In this document: positions 15,527 to 24,793 of the stretch, one piece after another | Layout of the letters: each line of letters starts with the position of its first letter | Position numbering within the stretch: position 1 is the first letter of the stretch | Assembly: GCA_002708985.1 (NCBI GenBank) | Contig: PAPS01000008.1 | Location: forward strand, 21,283-54,066 | Direction of reading: 5' to 3' | Length of the DNA: 32,784 nucleotides | Source: Saprospirales bacterium | Lineage (GTDB): Bacteria > Bacteroidota > Bacteroidia > Chitinophagales > UBA8649 | The notes under the pieces: model-generated | The model's database searches: none | The model's input: the letters and a program-made list of their open reading frames with translations, nothing else | Told to the model about the DNA's origin: nothing | Translations under genes and position numbers: made by a program

Positions 15527-16261
15527 ATGATAAGAACGGGTTGGAATTTATTTAAGAATCATTGGCAAGCGACGGTTGGTTCAAGTCGTTTAGGATTACT
15601 TTGGAAAATCCTCCCGTCTCTTTTTTGGTGTGCTATATTCCTCTATATCCGAAGAGGAGGTGAAGGTGGGAATGCAGCAATCGGACTTGCGGTTGGCATG
15701 GTGATTTACCAAACGATTACCGATTCATTTCGATCAGGAAGCTCATTTTTTCAAAAAAATCTGTCCTTATTTATCCAAAACCCGAAGATTATAGATGCTA
15801 CTGTAATTCACATAATTATTGATAGCGTTGTCAATTGCCTATTTAAGATTCCTATCATTTATGGGCTACTAATCTTGTTTACCGATATGTCCTTTCAAAT
15901 TGTTTGGCTTTGGTTAATTGTGGCTTTGCCCTTTATGATACTCCTATCATTATCCTTGGGATTTGTATTTAGTTTCACAAGTTATCTCAATCGGGATATT
16001 GCACAGGTTTCTTATCTCGTACCTCTCCTAATTTTAGTTTTTACCCCAATAATATTTGTCCCTGAAAATGGAATTGCAGCTTTTGTCCAACAAATCAATC
16101 CGTTTAGTCATTGGTTGCACTTGATGAAGGCTTTTCTATTAAAATCTATGTTTCCAGGAAAGAATTTTCTACTACTCCTTTTTGGAAGTATTTTCATTTT
16201 CACAATCACCTGGAAGTTTGTTTGTTACACTATGCCTTATGTCGCAGAAGAAGCCAAATAG
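15527..16261 (+). CDS. ABC-2 type permease for polysaccharide export (KpsM/Wzm-like)
   Basis: 244 residues with about six membrane helices and a short cytoplasmic N-terminus (WNLFKNHWQATVGSSRLGLLW, typical of this family's amphipathic start). LNRDIAQVSYLVPLLILVFTPIIF and INPFSHWLHLMKAF near the C-terminal part match polysaccharide and polyol-phosphate ABC-2 exporters. It would form the inner-membrane channel with the ATPase that follows. Its stop lies 23 bases inside the ATPase start, indicating translational coupling. The downstream sulfotransferases and the glycosyltransferases around it make a glycan the likely cargo. Confidence 0.88.
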   Translation: MIRTGWNLFKNHWQATVGSSRLGLLWKILPSLFWCAIFLYIRRGGEGGNAAIGLAVGMVIYQTITDSFRSGSSFFQKNLSLFIQNPKIIDATVIHIIIDSVVNCLFKIPIIYGLLILFTDMSFQIVWLWLIVALPFMILLSLSLGFVFSFTSYLNRDIAQVSYLVPLLILVFTPIIFVPENGIAAFVQQINPFSHWLHLMKAFLLKSMFPGKNFLLLLFGSIFIFTITWKFVCYTMPYVAEEAK

Positions 16262-17018
16262 TACAATATCAATCGATAGCAAGGATGCATCCGTTATCCT
16301 AACTGTGGATAAACTGGGCAAGGTCTTAAATCGAAGCTCACGTGGAGCACTGTGGCGTGTATGTAGCAATATAATTTCTAACAATTCTCGAAAAATAAAG
16401 AACGACTTCGAAGCCCTAAAAGAAGTGTCATTTACCTTAAAAAAGGGGGATTCATTAGGTATCATTGGCGCCAACGGTGCTGGTAAATCTACTCTTCTAA
16501 AACTTTTAGCTGGTGCCTACCTTCCCACTAAAGGAAAAATACATTGGTCTTGCGAAAACAGAGTCTACTTAGAGCGAAAGCTGAGACTATACAACGATTT
16601 GCCAGTAATCTTAAACTTAAAGACATTAGGAATTCTACATGGAATAGCTCCCAAACTACAGCAATCATTTATTGATGAAACGCTTGAATTTGCGGAGTTA
16701 TCAAGCTTAGCAAAAACCCCCCTATCTAAATTAAGTTCTGGCATGAAGATGCGCCTTATATTGGCTTCATATTTATGGTTAGATCCCGATGTGATTTTAA
16801 TCGATGAAGCATTAGAGGTCGGTGATGCTAAATTTAGAGATCTGATTCGCAACAGAATGCATTCATTTTTCTCCAAAGGTGGAAGTGCTGTTATTGTATC
16901 ACACCAGGATAAACTTATACGCAGATATTGTAATAAACTACTGGTCTTAGATCAAGGAAGAGTGCTGGACATCGGCAAACCAGATGAAATTTTAGCTCGA
17001 TATAATATTTTAAGATGA
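16239..17018 (+). CDS. ABC transporter ATP-binding protein, short KpsT/Wzt-like type
   Basis: 259 residues from the ATG at 16239; an ATG at 16182 in the same frame would lie wholly inside the permease gene. Walker A GANGAGKST at 77-85, signature LSSGM at 165-169, Walker B VILIDE at 185-190, and H-loop His222 in IVSHQ. It is the energy subunit for the permease 15527-16261. It has no long C-terminal carbohydrate-binding domain of the Wzt O9a type, so chain recognition must come from elsewhere, which suits the KpsT/group 2 capsule model. About 55 residues precede the core ATPase fold, a common feature of this subfamily. The stop codon overlaps the start of the first sulfotransferase (ATGA). Confidence 0.93.
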   Translation: MSQKKPNSTISIDSKDASVILTVDKLGKVLNRSSRGALWRVCSNIISNNSRKIKNDFEALKEVSFTLKKGDSLGIIGANGAGKSTLLKLLAGAYLPTKGKIHWSCENRVYLERKLRLYNDLPVILNLKTLGILHGIAPKLQQSFIDETLEFAELSSLAKTPLSKLSSGMKMRLILASYLWLDPDVILIDEALEVGDAKFRDLIRNRMHSFFSKGGSAVIVSHQDKLIRRYCNKLLVLDQGRVLDIGKPDEILARYNILR

Positions 17019-17854
17019 TACATAATCTGCGAAATCACCTTAATCAAAAATGGGATGACTTGATTCACCCTAAAAGAACGCTTTACTTTCTTCATATCCC
17101 TAAAAGTGGTGGAACGAGTCTTGTCCATTTTTTAAGGAATAATTACTTGCCTGATTATTGGCTAAATGATGGTTATTACTCCTTAGAACACTTCTATACT
17201 ATTGATGACAGCGAATTCGCGAATAACCACTGCTTTCGTGGTCATTTCGGAATGGTATTCTTCAACCGATTTGATAGGCGACTCAATCATTTTATTACTA
17301 TTCTAAGAGATCCCGTAGAACAGTTTTGTTCAAACATTCATTATCAAAAGAAACGTTTTGACCTTGGTCTTCATGAAGATTGGTGGAAAAGGAATAAATG
17401 GTTTGACCTTTTGAGTAAACCAGACTATTTTGATTTGCTGATTGACCATAAATTATCCCGAAGGCCATTCTCTCCATTGCTTAATAATCTCGGCTTGATG
17501 ATATCAAGAGACATTCATAATGCAAAGGACTACAGAAAAGCTGTAAAATCGTTAAAATCAGAAAAATGGGATATCTTTTTAGAACAAGCAAAAATCAATG
17601 TGTCTAAGATGACCTGCATATTGTTTTTAGAGGATATAGAAGGTTCATATCTGCGCTTATGCAAAAGTCTTAAGATTGATCCACCATCATCATTCCCGAC
17701 GTTAAACAAGGGCGTCCATAATTCCGAGAATAGCACCTACCAGAGACAGCTCACCCAAGATCAACTCGAACGAATAGAAGAATATTTAACGCACGACTAC
17801 GAACTATATCATTTTGCTAAACAGTTAGTATATGGTGATAATCAAATTTTCTAA
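17015..17854 (+). CDS. Sulfotransferase-family protein, first of a tandem pair
   Basis: 279 residues, no signal peptide, cytoplasmic. IPKSGGTSLVHFL at 28-40 is the 5'-phosphosulfate-binding loop of PAPS-dependent sulfotransferases. LRDPVEQFCSNIHYQKK, beginning with Arg98-Asp99-Pro100, matches the 3'-phosphate-binding element. CFRGHFGMVFF between them matches the HG.. block of the Sulfotransfer_2-like group. The start overlaps the ABC ATPase stop (ATGA), so the gene is translationally coupled to the exporter. The obvious role is sulfation of the glycan before or during export. The second copy follows after 2 bases and is homologous over its length. An alternative is a sulfotransferase-fold protein without activity, but both nucleotide-binding blocks look intact. 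Confidence 0.85.
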   Translation: MIHNLRNHLNQKWDDLIHPKRTLYFLHIPKSGGTSLVHFLRNNYLPDYWLNDGYYSLEHFYTIDDSEFANNHCFRGHFGMVFFNRFDRRLNHFITILRDPVEQFCSNIHYQKKRFDLGLHEDWWKRNKWFDLLSKPDYFDLLIDHKLSRRPFSPLLNNLGLMISRDIHNAKDYRKAVKSLKSEKWDIFLEQAKINVSKMTCILFLEDIEGSYLRLCKSLKIDPPSSFPTLNKGVHNSENSTYQRQLTQDQLERIEEYLTHDYELYHFAKQLVYGDNQIF

Positions 17855-17856
17855 TC

Positions 17857-18744
17857 ATGACTGAAAATGGCTTCACCTTATACCATCAGCATGTTCCCAA
17901 GTCTGGAGGAACTTCTTTAAACAAGTTTTTAAGACGGAATTTAAAATCAAGCCGATGGATTTCCAAAAAAGAGCATCCATTTGAGTTTAGAAACATCCCT
18001 GGGTTATACAACATTGATAAAGATGTTTTAAATCAATATGATTGTTTTCATGGACATTGGGGCAACTTATTTTTTAATCAATTTGATCGCAAAATAGATG
18101 TGCATCTTGTTTCTTTCCGAGATCCTGTAGAGCATCTTTGTTCAAGAATACACTGGACACGTAAAATGATGGAAGAAGGTAAGTTTCCACCGCCACAATA
18201 TTCGTGGATACACAAGTTCCTATTTCGACAATTTACATTTCATAAACTTCTTCAGAAGAAAAATTACTTTACTGAAATAATTGACAACCTGGATAGACTT
18301 AAAGAATCAGGATCTAATCCTCATCCCTATCTCTTTTACTTAGGCCTCAATATTCCAGACAAAAATATTCCTGCATCTTTTCCAAAACCATTTGTCAGAG
18401 ATATCTGGAGAAGATACTCCGATCAAAGCCTAGATGATCTATACCAACAATCCCTAAAAACAGTTGACAATCTATCTCTTATCATGATTGTGGAAGATTA
18501 CGACAATAGTTTTACTATGTTAGGAAAGTTATTAAATCTTCCCCAACGAGTTAATCAAGCCGCACACCACAATAAGCGAGATGAAGCTAATACGACTGCA
18601 TTCCGGTACAGAGATCGCCTAAATCAAGAGCAAATACAGCGTATAGAGGAGTTTGTCGCCATGGACATTAAAATCTACAACTATGCCATGGAGAAGTACT
18701 TACTTCAAAAGGAAAAGTATTCGGATTTCCTACAAGAAGATTGA
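17857..18744 (+). CDS. Sulfotransferase-family protein, second of a tandem pair
   Basis: 295 residues, cytoplasmic. PKSGGTSLNKFL at 14-25 is the PAPS 5'-loop. SFRDPVEHLCSRIHWTRKM, with Arg88-Asp89-Pro90, is the 3'-phosphate element. CFHGHWGNLFFNQFDRK between them matches the first copy (CFRGHFGMVFFNRFDRR). It is a diverged tandem duplicate of 17015-17854, and differences concentrate in the middle third (about 100-200), where acceptor specificity usually lies. The pair may therefore sulfate two positions or two sugars. It ends 9 bases before the stop codon of the convergent glycosyltransferase 18754-19656, so the two transcripts must meet or overlap. Confidence 0.85.
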   Translation: MTENGFTLYHQHVPKSGGTSLNKFLRRNLKSSRWISKKEHPFEFRNIPGLYNIDKDVLNQYDCFHGHWGNLFFNQFDRKIDVHLVSFRDPVEHLCSRIHWTRKMMEEGKFPPPQYSWIHKFLFRQFTFHKLLQKKNYFTEIIDNLDRLKESGSNPHPYLFYLGLNIPDKNIPASFPKPFVRDIWRRYSDQSLDDLYQQSLKTVDNLSLIMIVEDYDNSFTMLGKLLNLPQRVNQAAHHNKRDEANTTAFRYRDRLNQEQIQRIEEFVAMDIKIYNYAMEKYLLQKEKYSDFLQED

Positions 18745-18753
18745 GATTCTTGC

Positions 18754-19656
18754 TTATGTAAGAGACAGCTTTTTTGAGCAATATCCTATAACATTAAACA
18801 CCTGGCTAAGCATTAGAAGCACACTCAATCTAAGTTTAGTTCCAATGCTAAGCTTCCCATAAACAGTTTGTCTCCAAGGTAAGAGCACCACATAGATTTG
18901 AAAAGGCCATATGGATGTTGCCGCTGCCTTCTTAACATCGTCACTCAATTGGTTTTCTAATCCTTTAACTGAAGTCCAATAGGCAACAGAAGCCCTCCCA
19001 TACTTGGCATGCAATCGATAAAATGAAGTTAATGTTTGAGCATGGTAGTGATCAATATGGGCATTCCTATTAACCATAACTTCCCAGCCTTTGTAAATCC
19101 AGCGCGTTGTGAACTCTCTATCCTCCCCTGCTGAAGTCTCAAATCGCATGGAATCAAATCCTTCTAAGTCGAGAAAATCCTCTTTTCGACATGCCATATT
19201 ATTTGAGGTTAGAAAAAATAGCCGCGTACCCTCAAAATAGGTATAGAGCGCATCAATAAGCCATTGACTTGCCATTGAATAGGGGTTAGAGACAAGTGCA
19301 TTTTGTGTGACGCCCCCCACCATTACCTGAGGCTTTACTGCCTCAGCCATAGATTGCAACCAGTGTTTAGCGGGCCGACAATCATCATCGGTGAAAAGAA
19401 TTATATCTCCTTCTGCCTGCTGAACACCAAAATTTCGAGCAGCCCCTGGTCCCTGATTTTCTTGACGGAATATGCGAAGAGGAAAGCTAACCTCTAATGT
19501 ATTGATCGATTCAGCAAGTGGAATTTTACTTCCATCATCAATTACAATTACTTCATAATTCAATGTCGCTTCTTGCACGTCAAGAGCTCGTAGACACTCA
19601 GACAAAGATTTCGGACGATTACAACTTGGGATAACAACACTTATCATCAGACGCAT
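18754..19656 (-). CDS. Family 2 (GT-A) glycosyltransferase, second of a tandem pair
   Basis: 300 residues, cytoplasmic. It starts at the ATG at 19656; an internal ATG at 19647 is equally possible and gives MISVVIPS. VVIPSCNRPKSL starts the nucleotide-sugar fold, VIVIDDGS and GPGAARNFGV follow, and FTDDDCRP at 88-95 carries the DxD metal-binding motif. The acceptor-side acidic motif GEDREF is at 177-182, with DHYHAQTL after it. It adds a sugar from a nucleotide donor to a glycan lipid or chain. It is homologous over its full length to 19665-20540, and its start codon lies 8 bases after that gene's stop. Donor and linkage cannot be predicted. Confidence 0.92.
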   Translation of the reverse strand: MRLMISVVIPSCNRPKSLSECLRALDVQEATLNYEVIVIDDGSKIPLAESINTLEVSFPLRIFRQENQGPGAARNFGVQQAEGDIILFTDDDCRPAKHWLQSMAEAVKPQVMVGGVTQNALVSNPYSMASQWLIDALYTYFEGTRLFFLTSNNMACRKEDFLDLEGFDSMRFETSAGEDREFTTRWIYKGWEVMVNRNAHIDHYHAQTLTSFYRLHAKYGRASVAYWTSVKGLENQLSDDVKKAAATSIWPFQIYVVLLPWRQTVYGKLSIGTKLRLSVLLMLSQVFNVIGYCSKKLSLT

Positions 19657-19664
19657 AACAGAGT

Positions 19665-20540
19665 TTATTGCTGTTTTGACATTTTGCCTTTTTCTAAGTA
19701 GCCTTTTCTTCCAAAACGTTGAGACCTAAACAACAAATAAGATAATCTACATCGTTCACGAAAGGAATAGCCTGGTTGTTTCCAAGGATAACTGAGTAAG
19801 TAGTTAAAAAAGTTATCCTGATTTCCAAGATCAATGCCGAGTTCATTTATACGCTGATGAAAGTCCCAGCCACTTCGGCCATACTTGTTGTGTAGTCCTT
19901 TAAAACTCTCTGCATCCATAGCATGATAATGATCTATTTGAGCATCACTAACCCATTGCAAGGTATAGCCTAAAAACCCCATACGCACACATAGTTCTCT
20001 ATCTTCTCCGGCGGAGGTTGTAAAATGAGTACAATCAAATCCTCCTGCTGACCTAAAAGCTTTCCTCGAAATCCATAGATTATTGGATGTAAAAAACATA
20101 GAAGGCTGATCCTTAAAAAAAGCGTATATGAAGTGGACTAAAAGCTGGCTTGCCTCCGAATAAAGGTTGCTACGATATGCATTTATTGTATGCCCTCCAA
20201 GCACTACATCCTCCTTCGCATGGACGATTAAATTTGCCAACCAATTGGAATGCGGTGCACAATCGTCATCAGTAAATGCGATGTAATCTCCTTGGGCCAT
20301 CTCGACTCCATAATTCCTCGCTTTAGCCGGACCACTGTTCTCTTGGGAATAAAAGGCAACGTGAATTGAAGAATTAATCGCCTTAACATCGCGCATCACA
20401 TCATCATACGATACTGTACTACCATCATTAACCACAATAATCTCATAGGGAAAATTTCCCTCTTGACACAATAATGCCTTGAGGCATCTATGCAGTGCCT
20501 CTGGACGATTATAAGTCGGAATAACTACAGAAATCTTCAA
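19665..20540 (-). CDS. Family 2 (GT-A) glycosyltransferase, first of a tandem pair
   Basis: 291 residues. It starts at a TTG at 20540: a stop codon lies five codons upstream, there is no in-frame ATG or GTG in between, and the protein then begins KISVVIPTYNRP, the correct GT2 N-terminus. FTDDDCAP at 89-96 is the DxD site, SAGEDRELC at about 176-184 the acidic acceptor motif, and DHYHAMDAESFKGLHNKYG a block shared with its paralogue. Cytoplasmic, with no C-terminal helices. Divergent from 20610-21623 with 69 bases between starts; a TACATTTG box on the minus strand at 20564-20571 is a good candidate promoter. It belongs to the glycan locus but runs opposite to it, together with its copy 18754-19656. 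Confidence 0.92.
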   Translation of the reverse strand: MKISVVIPTYNRPEALHRCLKALLCQEGNFPYEIIVVNDGSTVSYDDVMRDVKAINSSIHVAFYSQENSGPAKARNYGVEMAQGDYIAFTDDDCAPHSNWLANLIVHAKEDVVLGGHTINAYRSNLYSEASQLLVHFIYAFFKDQPSMFFTSNNLWISRKAFRSAGGFDCTHFTTSAGEDRELCVRMGFLGYTLQWVSDAQIDHYHAMDAESFKGLHNKYGRSGWDFHQRINELGIDLGNQDNFFNYLLSYPWKQPGYSFRERCRLSYLLFRSQRFGRKGYLEKGKMSKQQ

Positions 20541-20563
20541 AAAGAATAGGGTTTAGGCTAAAT

Positions 20564-20571
20564 CAAATGTA
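20564..20571 (-). promoter_or_regulatory. Candidate Bacteroidota -7 box for the GT2 pair
   Basis: On the minus strand this reads TACATTTG, a perfect TAnnTTTG, placed 24 bases upstream of the TTG start at 20540, which would give a leader of about 18-20 bases. No convincing -33 element was found at the usual distance. The 69-base divergent spacer must also hold the promoter of the plus-strand GT2 gene. Confidence 0.4.
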
Positions 20572-20609
20572 TACTTTTATTCACGAACTATTGATTCCAA
20601 GAATTGGCA

Positions 20610-21623
20610 ATGAAACCCTCAATATCAGTTGTTATTCCAGCCCATGTATTGGATAATACCTTGCATAAGGTGCTCACCTCACTTGAAACTGCTCGTGATG
20701 ATATCCTTGAAGTAATAGTGGCCTTTGATGGCCAGATTCCAGATCATTCCTTTTTTGAACGATATAACCTAACCTTGAGATGGAGCGAATCTAAAGAATC
20801 CCAGCAAGGTCCTGCTGTAGGGCGTAATCGAGGGTCAAAAATGGCCAAAGGTGATATCCTATTTTTTTGTGATTCTGACGTATCGATTCATGCCGATACA
20901 ATACAACGAATCCAAGAAAGCTTTAAAACAAATAGTGACTGTACAGCCATTATTGGTTGTTATGATGATTGTCCTGCTGACCAAGGCATGATATCTAAAT
21001 TTCGTAACCTTTTGCATCATAGAGTTCATTATGAAAATCATGGCTTGATTAAAACCTTTTGGAGTGGTTGTGGAGCAATTAAAAGACAGACGTTTTTAGC
21101 ATTGGGGGGGTTTAATGAAACCTTTCGGACTGCTTCAGTAGAAGATGTTGAGTTAGGCTATCGATTAAGTAGTGAAGGATTTAAGATCTTTTTAGATAAT
21201 TCAGTTCAAGTGTGTCATCACAAATCGTGGTCGCTGTTTTCAATGTGCTACACCGACTGCTTTTTAAGGGCTCGACCATGGACTATACTTATGCTAAGCG
21301 AGAAAAGTTTAGGCACGACACAGCTTAATGTGAGTAGAAAAGATAAGGTCATGTTAGCCACCCTCCTTATGATGTATTTTCTTGCGCCTATATCCATATT
21401 CTTTCCTACCCTATGGTTCACATTTATTGCGCTGTTTATCGCGCATATTAGTCTAAAATTTACCCTCTGGAAATTTTACCTGTGCTATTTTTCATGGTGG
21501 AGCTTCCCCACAGTCTATGGACTATATGTAATACACTTAACGGCTGGGGGTATTGGCTTTGGATTGGGGATTTTAGATTATATCCATCTTCGTATTTTTA
21601 ACCGGTCCCAAAACACCGAGTAA
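20610..21623 (+). CDS. Family 2 glycosyltransferase with C-terminal membrane helices
   Basis: 337 residues from the ATG at 20610; the frame also opens at a TTG two codons upstream. [14 protein letters not shown] starts the GT-A fold, [18 protein letters not shown] is the conserved middle, [10 protein letters not shown] at 86-95 is the DxD site and [11 protein letters not shown] the acceptor acidic motif. Two or three hydrophobic helices lie at about 250-320 ([20 protein letters not shown] and following), so it is likely held at the inner membrane and acts on a lipid-linked substrate. It heads a plus-strand run with the FAD protein (2 bases later) and the GT-C gene. It is not a close copy of the GT2 pair on the minus strand. 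Confidence 0.9.
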   Translation: MKPSISVVIPAHVLDNTLHKVLTSLETARDDILEVIVAFDGQIPDHSFFERYNLTLRWSESKESQQGPAVGRNRGSKMAKGDILFFCDSDVSIHADTIQRIQESFKTNSDCTAIIGCYDDCPADQGMISKFRNLLHHRVHYENHGLIKTFWSGCGAIKRQTFLALGGFNETFRTASVEDVELGYRLSSEGFKIFLDNSVQVCHHKSWSLFSMCYTDCFLRARPWTILMLSEKSLGTTQLNVSRKDKVMLATLLMMYFLAPISIFFPTLWFTFIALFIAHISLKFTLWKFYLCYFSWWSFPTVYGLYVIHLTAGGIGFGLGILDYIHLRIFNRSQNTE

Positions 21624-21625
21624 CC

Positions 21626-23245
21626 TTGCCTTCAACATCTACAGCACCTATTAAACGACAACATGTCTGCATTATTGGTGCAGGTCCAGCGGGATTGACT
21701 GCAGCCTACGAACTTCAACAACATAGTGATTGTACTATAACCTTATTTGAAAAGACGGAAGCCATTGGCGGAATAAGTCAAACCGTCAACTACAAAGGAA
21801 ACCGTATTGATATTGGTGGTCATCGATTTTTTTCAAAATCAGAATGGGTTATGCGCTGGTGGTTTAACATACTACCCATCCGAAGCAGCGAAAAAAATAT
21901 CACAACTACTTATCAGAACAAACAGTCCACAATCAATACTACTGAATACATAGATCAATCTGCTGAAGATTTTTTTGAAGTACGACCTCGTAAATCACGC
22001 ATTTTCTATCGAAGAAGATTTTTTGATTATCCCGTAAAATTCAACTTCAACACCTTGCTGTCCTTTGGGATTCTTAAATCATTGCGTATTGGGATGAGTT
22101 TGATTTATATCAGGTTGTTTCCGCTAAAGAATGAAAATAATTTAGAAGATTTCTATATCAATCGTTTTGGAAGAGAACTCTATCTCACTTTTTTCAAGGA
22201 CTACACCAAAAAAGTTTGGGGTATCGAGTGCAGAAATCTCAGCGCTGAATGGGGGCGTCAACGTATTAAGGATGTCAGTTTGAGAAAGATGATCCGGCAT
22301 CAAATGCGTACTATATTCTCCCCTGCGAAACAAGGCATCGGTAATAAGGACGTTGAACAAAGCCTGACGGAATACTTTCTTTATCCTCCGAAAGGTCCTG
22401 GCCAATTGTGGGAGAAGGTTGTTGACCAATTTGATAAGGATCGCATAGACATCCAGTTTAATACGGAAGTATTAAACTTCGATGTTGCTGATCATCGTGT
22501 ACAAAAGGTCCATTATAGGGACAACCATGGGGTTGTCCGAGAACAAAAGTTTGATGCAGTCTTTTCAACTATGCCACTAAAGCATGTATTCAGAGGCTTT
22601 GGAAATCAAGTAGATAAAAACATCCGTCACACTGCATCGAATCTGCCTTATCGAGACTTTCTTATTGTTGGATTGCTTCTGAAACAGTTAAAACCAGAGT
22701 CAACATCTGAAAAACTTACAGACAACTGGCTATATATTCAAGATAAAGGGGTTAAGGTTGGTCGTATTCAACTTTTCCATAATTGGAGCGCATCCATGAT
22801 TTCAGACTCCTCGTTACGTTGGGTAGGCGCAGAATACTTTCTCAATGCAAACGAGCCCTTATGGACTCGAAAAGACACAGGAATTATAGACTTAGCCAAA
22901 CGTGAACTCGCCCAGATTGGCTTGATTGCTCCTGAAGATGTCCTGGATGCTACAGTAGTTAGAATGCCTAAGGCTTATCCAAGATATTCAGGGGTCTATC
23001 ATCAAATGCCAGAAGTAAGAAAATATATTGATAGCATTTGGAACTTCTATCCTATGGGTAGAAATGGAATGCACAAATACAACAACCAAGATCACTCCAT
23101 GCTTTCCGCCAAACGAAGTGTTGACCATTTTCTTCATAGAAACTTTGACAAGAGCCTTATATGGCAAACCAATACAGACCAGAATTACCACGAAGAGGGA
23201 AACATATCTACAAAAGATAAAGCAGAAGTCCACCATGCTGAATAA
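21626..23245 (+). CDS. FAD-dependent oxidoreductase / UDP-galactopyranose mutase-like protein
   Basis: 539 residues. [17 protein letters not shown] at 14-30 is the FAD Rossmann motif (GxGxxG at 18-23), [11 protein letters not shown] follows, and [19 protein letters not shown] matches the amine-oxidase/UGM-like group often found in Bacteroidota polysaccharide clusters. A second FAD-contact region is [20 protein letters not shown] near the C-terminus. It begins at a TTG at 21626, 2 bases after the GT2 stop. No ATG or GTG occurs before the Rossmann motif, so TTG is very likely real. The reaction is not known: candidates are a ring-contracting mutase acting on a nucleotide sugar, or a flavin-dependent modification of a lipid-linked sugar. 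It overlaps the next start by 11 bases. Confidence 0.85.
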   Translation: MPSTSTAPIKRQHVCIIGAGPAGLTAAYELQQHSDCTITLFEKTEAIGGISQTVNYKGNRIDIGGHRFFSKSEWVMRWWFNILPIRSSEKNITTTYQNKQSTINTTEYIDQSAEDFFEVRPRKSRIFYRRRFFDYPVKFNFNTLLSFGILKSLRIGMSLIYIRLFPLKNENNLEDFYINRFGRELYLTFFKDYTKKVWGIECRNLSAEWGRQRIKDVSLRKMIRHQMRTIFSPAKQGIGNKDVEQSLTEYFLYPPKGPGQLWEKVVDQFDKDRIDIQFNTEVLNFDVADHRVQKVHYRDNHGVVREQKFDAVFSTMPLKHVFRGFGNQVDKNIRHTASNLPYRDFLIVGLLLKQLKPESTSEKLTDNWLYIQDKGVKVGRIQLFHNWSASMISDSSLRWVGAEYFLNANEPLWTRKDTGIIDLAKRELAQIGLIAPEDVLDATVVRMPKAYPRYSGVYHQMPEVRKYIDSIWNFYPMGRNGMHKYNNQDHSMLSAKRSVDHFLHRNFDKSLIWQTNTDQNYHEEGNISTKDKAEVHHAE

Positions 23246-24722
23246 ATCTTGGTTCACATCCAGTAATGCGCTGAGTTTAGGCGTCTTTCTTTTAGTGATT
23301 GCGGTGTATATAGTCATCATTCCAAGTGGATATCGCTATGATTCAGATGTGCGTATTAGTCCATACGGAATGGCCATTATTAAGGGATATTTAGACTATG
23401 GTTTAGGTCCTTGCCAAGGGATGCCCCACTTTCTTCAAGATGGCACAATGCAATGTTATAGAAACTGGCCACCCCTTGGATTTATGACCTTTACTCTATG
23501 GATGAAAATCTTTGGATATACCCTATTAAGTGCGAGGATCTTTATGGTATTCATAAGTGCTTTAAGCATTTTTCCATTATATGGATTACTAAGGCAGTTT
23601 CAACCCAAACGAAAACCATTAGTTATGGGGTTAACCCTTCTCTATGCGCTCTTACCCTATTCTTTACTGTATTCGTCTTTGATTTATGTAGACGTATTTA
23701 TTCCGCTGTTTTGGGCATCGGCAACATTGCTCTACACCAAAAAGAAAATCAGAGGTCTTATTGCATTATGCCTTATTGGATTTTTCATTCATTGGATGGC
23801 TATTTTTCCTTTGCTTGCCTTTGCCTTTGTCAAACTGCTCAAGAAAAATACCCTTATTGGCATTCTGAGCTTCTTTATCATTATTCAAGGAGGTATTGGC
23901 CTTGTAGAAAAAATGATAGGATCATCTATGGGCTTGTTTAATCGATTGTATGAGTATTCAATATGGCCATCTTTCGATAATCCTTTGTTATATGGTATTC
24001 GATTAGCAACCATCCTATTGCATTTTTCGCCGATCATATTATTACTCATCTTCCCTACCCTTCGGAGCACAACGCAATCGTACACCAAGCGTGGCTTGCA
24101 TAAGACCCTGCGGTTCGCCATGACCACTTACCTATTAATGGCATCTGTATTCCCTCAATGGATTCTCCTTCACAATCACACCATTCCTTTTTTAAGTCTA
24201 CTTGGCATCTTAGGGCTGCTTTATCACCTACGATCCTATAAGATTCAATATGTGTCTTTTGCCATGGTCTTGGGACTAGCCCTTATGGTAAGTCTTGTTC
24301 ATAGTCAAGTAACGATACCTAAGCTTGCGAAGGATCTCAACACAAATCAAGCTCGGGATATTGCCTTTCAAGGAATTATCACTAAGACATATATCAGAAA
24401 GGATTATCAACCAACAATTGTCTTTGTATTCGAATCTCAGAATGCCGACAACATTCTTTCAGAACCCTTTGCATTTAAAGAACGATGCGATGCTTGCATA
24501 TATACAGAAGGTAGCATTTTGCAAGATTCTTTCTTATCCAAAACTATAAAATCCTCGAATAGGAAGTTAGATCTGACCTGTGATACAGAAAACCTTTATG
24601 TCATCACTGACCGGTATAATGAAAGTTCTCGCAAACTTCTTAATTTGAGATTTACCCATACTTTATTACATCAGCAAGATGGTCTTTTTCTAATTCAACT
24701 ACAGTCTGTAGATAAACCTTGA
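23235..24722 (+). CDS. GT-C type membrane glycosyltransferase (GT39/ArnT-like)
   Basis: 495 residues from the ATG at 23235, which overlaps the FAD gene by 11 bases. The frame runs open back to 23028, but that extension lies inside the FAD gene. About eleven membrane helices. The first periplasmic loop carries [14 protein letters not shown] (Asp residues near residue 30), the position of the catalytic acidic residue in PMT/ArnT-like enzymes, and [16 protein letters not shown] and [14 protein letters not shown] follow as in that superfamily. It should move a sugar from a polyprenyl-phosphate donor onto a glycan or lipid on the outer face of the inner membrane. A soluble domain of about 120 residues closes the protein, with four Cys (two near CDAC). 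It is the last gene of the glycan block. Confidence 0.8.
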   Translation: MLNKSWFTSSNALSLGVFLLVIAVYIVIIPSGYRYDSDVRISPYGMAIIKGYLDYGLGPCQGMPHFLQDGTMQCYRNWPPLGFMTFTLWMKIFGYTLLSARIFMVFISALSIFPLYGLLRQFQPKRKPLVMGLTLLYALLPYSLLYSSLIYVDVFIPLFWASATLLYTKKKIRGLIALCLIGFFIHWMAIFPLLAFAFVKLLKKNTLIGILSFFIIIQGGIGLVEKMIGSSMGLFNRLYEYSIWPSFDNPLLYGIRLATILLHFSPIILLLIFPTLRSTTQSYTKRGLHKTLRFAMTTYLLMASVFPQWILLHNHTIPFLSLLGILGLLYHLRSYKIQYVSFAMVLGLALMVSLVHSQVTIPKLAKDLNTNQARDIAFQGIITKTYIRKDYQPTIVFVFESQNADNILSEPFAFKERCDACIYTEGSILQDSFLSKTIKSSNRKLDLTCDTENLYVITDRYNESSRKLLNLRFTHTLLHQQDGLFLIQLQSVDKP

Positions 24723-24793
24723 TAACTTGCAATCTAGTCATACAATTAACCTAAAAGGTCCTTATTATCTTGTCATTCTTTAATAATGCTAAC

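Noticed and set aside
23028-23234. Upstream extension of the GT-C gene by 69 codons
   Set aside because: It lies wholly inside the C-terminal, FAD-contacting part of the oxidoreductase gene. The ATG at 23235 begins a proper membrane protein.
23498-23941. 147-codon plus-strand frame inside the GT-C gene
   Set aside because: The in-frame GT-C protein has consistent membrane helices across this stretch. The alternative frame is rich in Cys, His and Tyr, without a motif.
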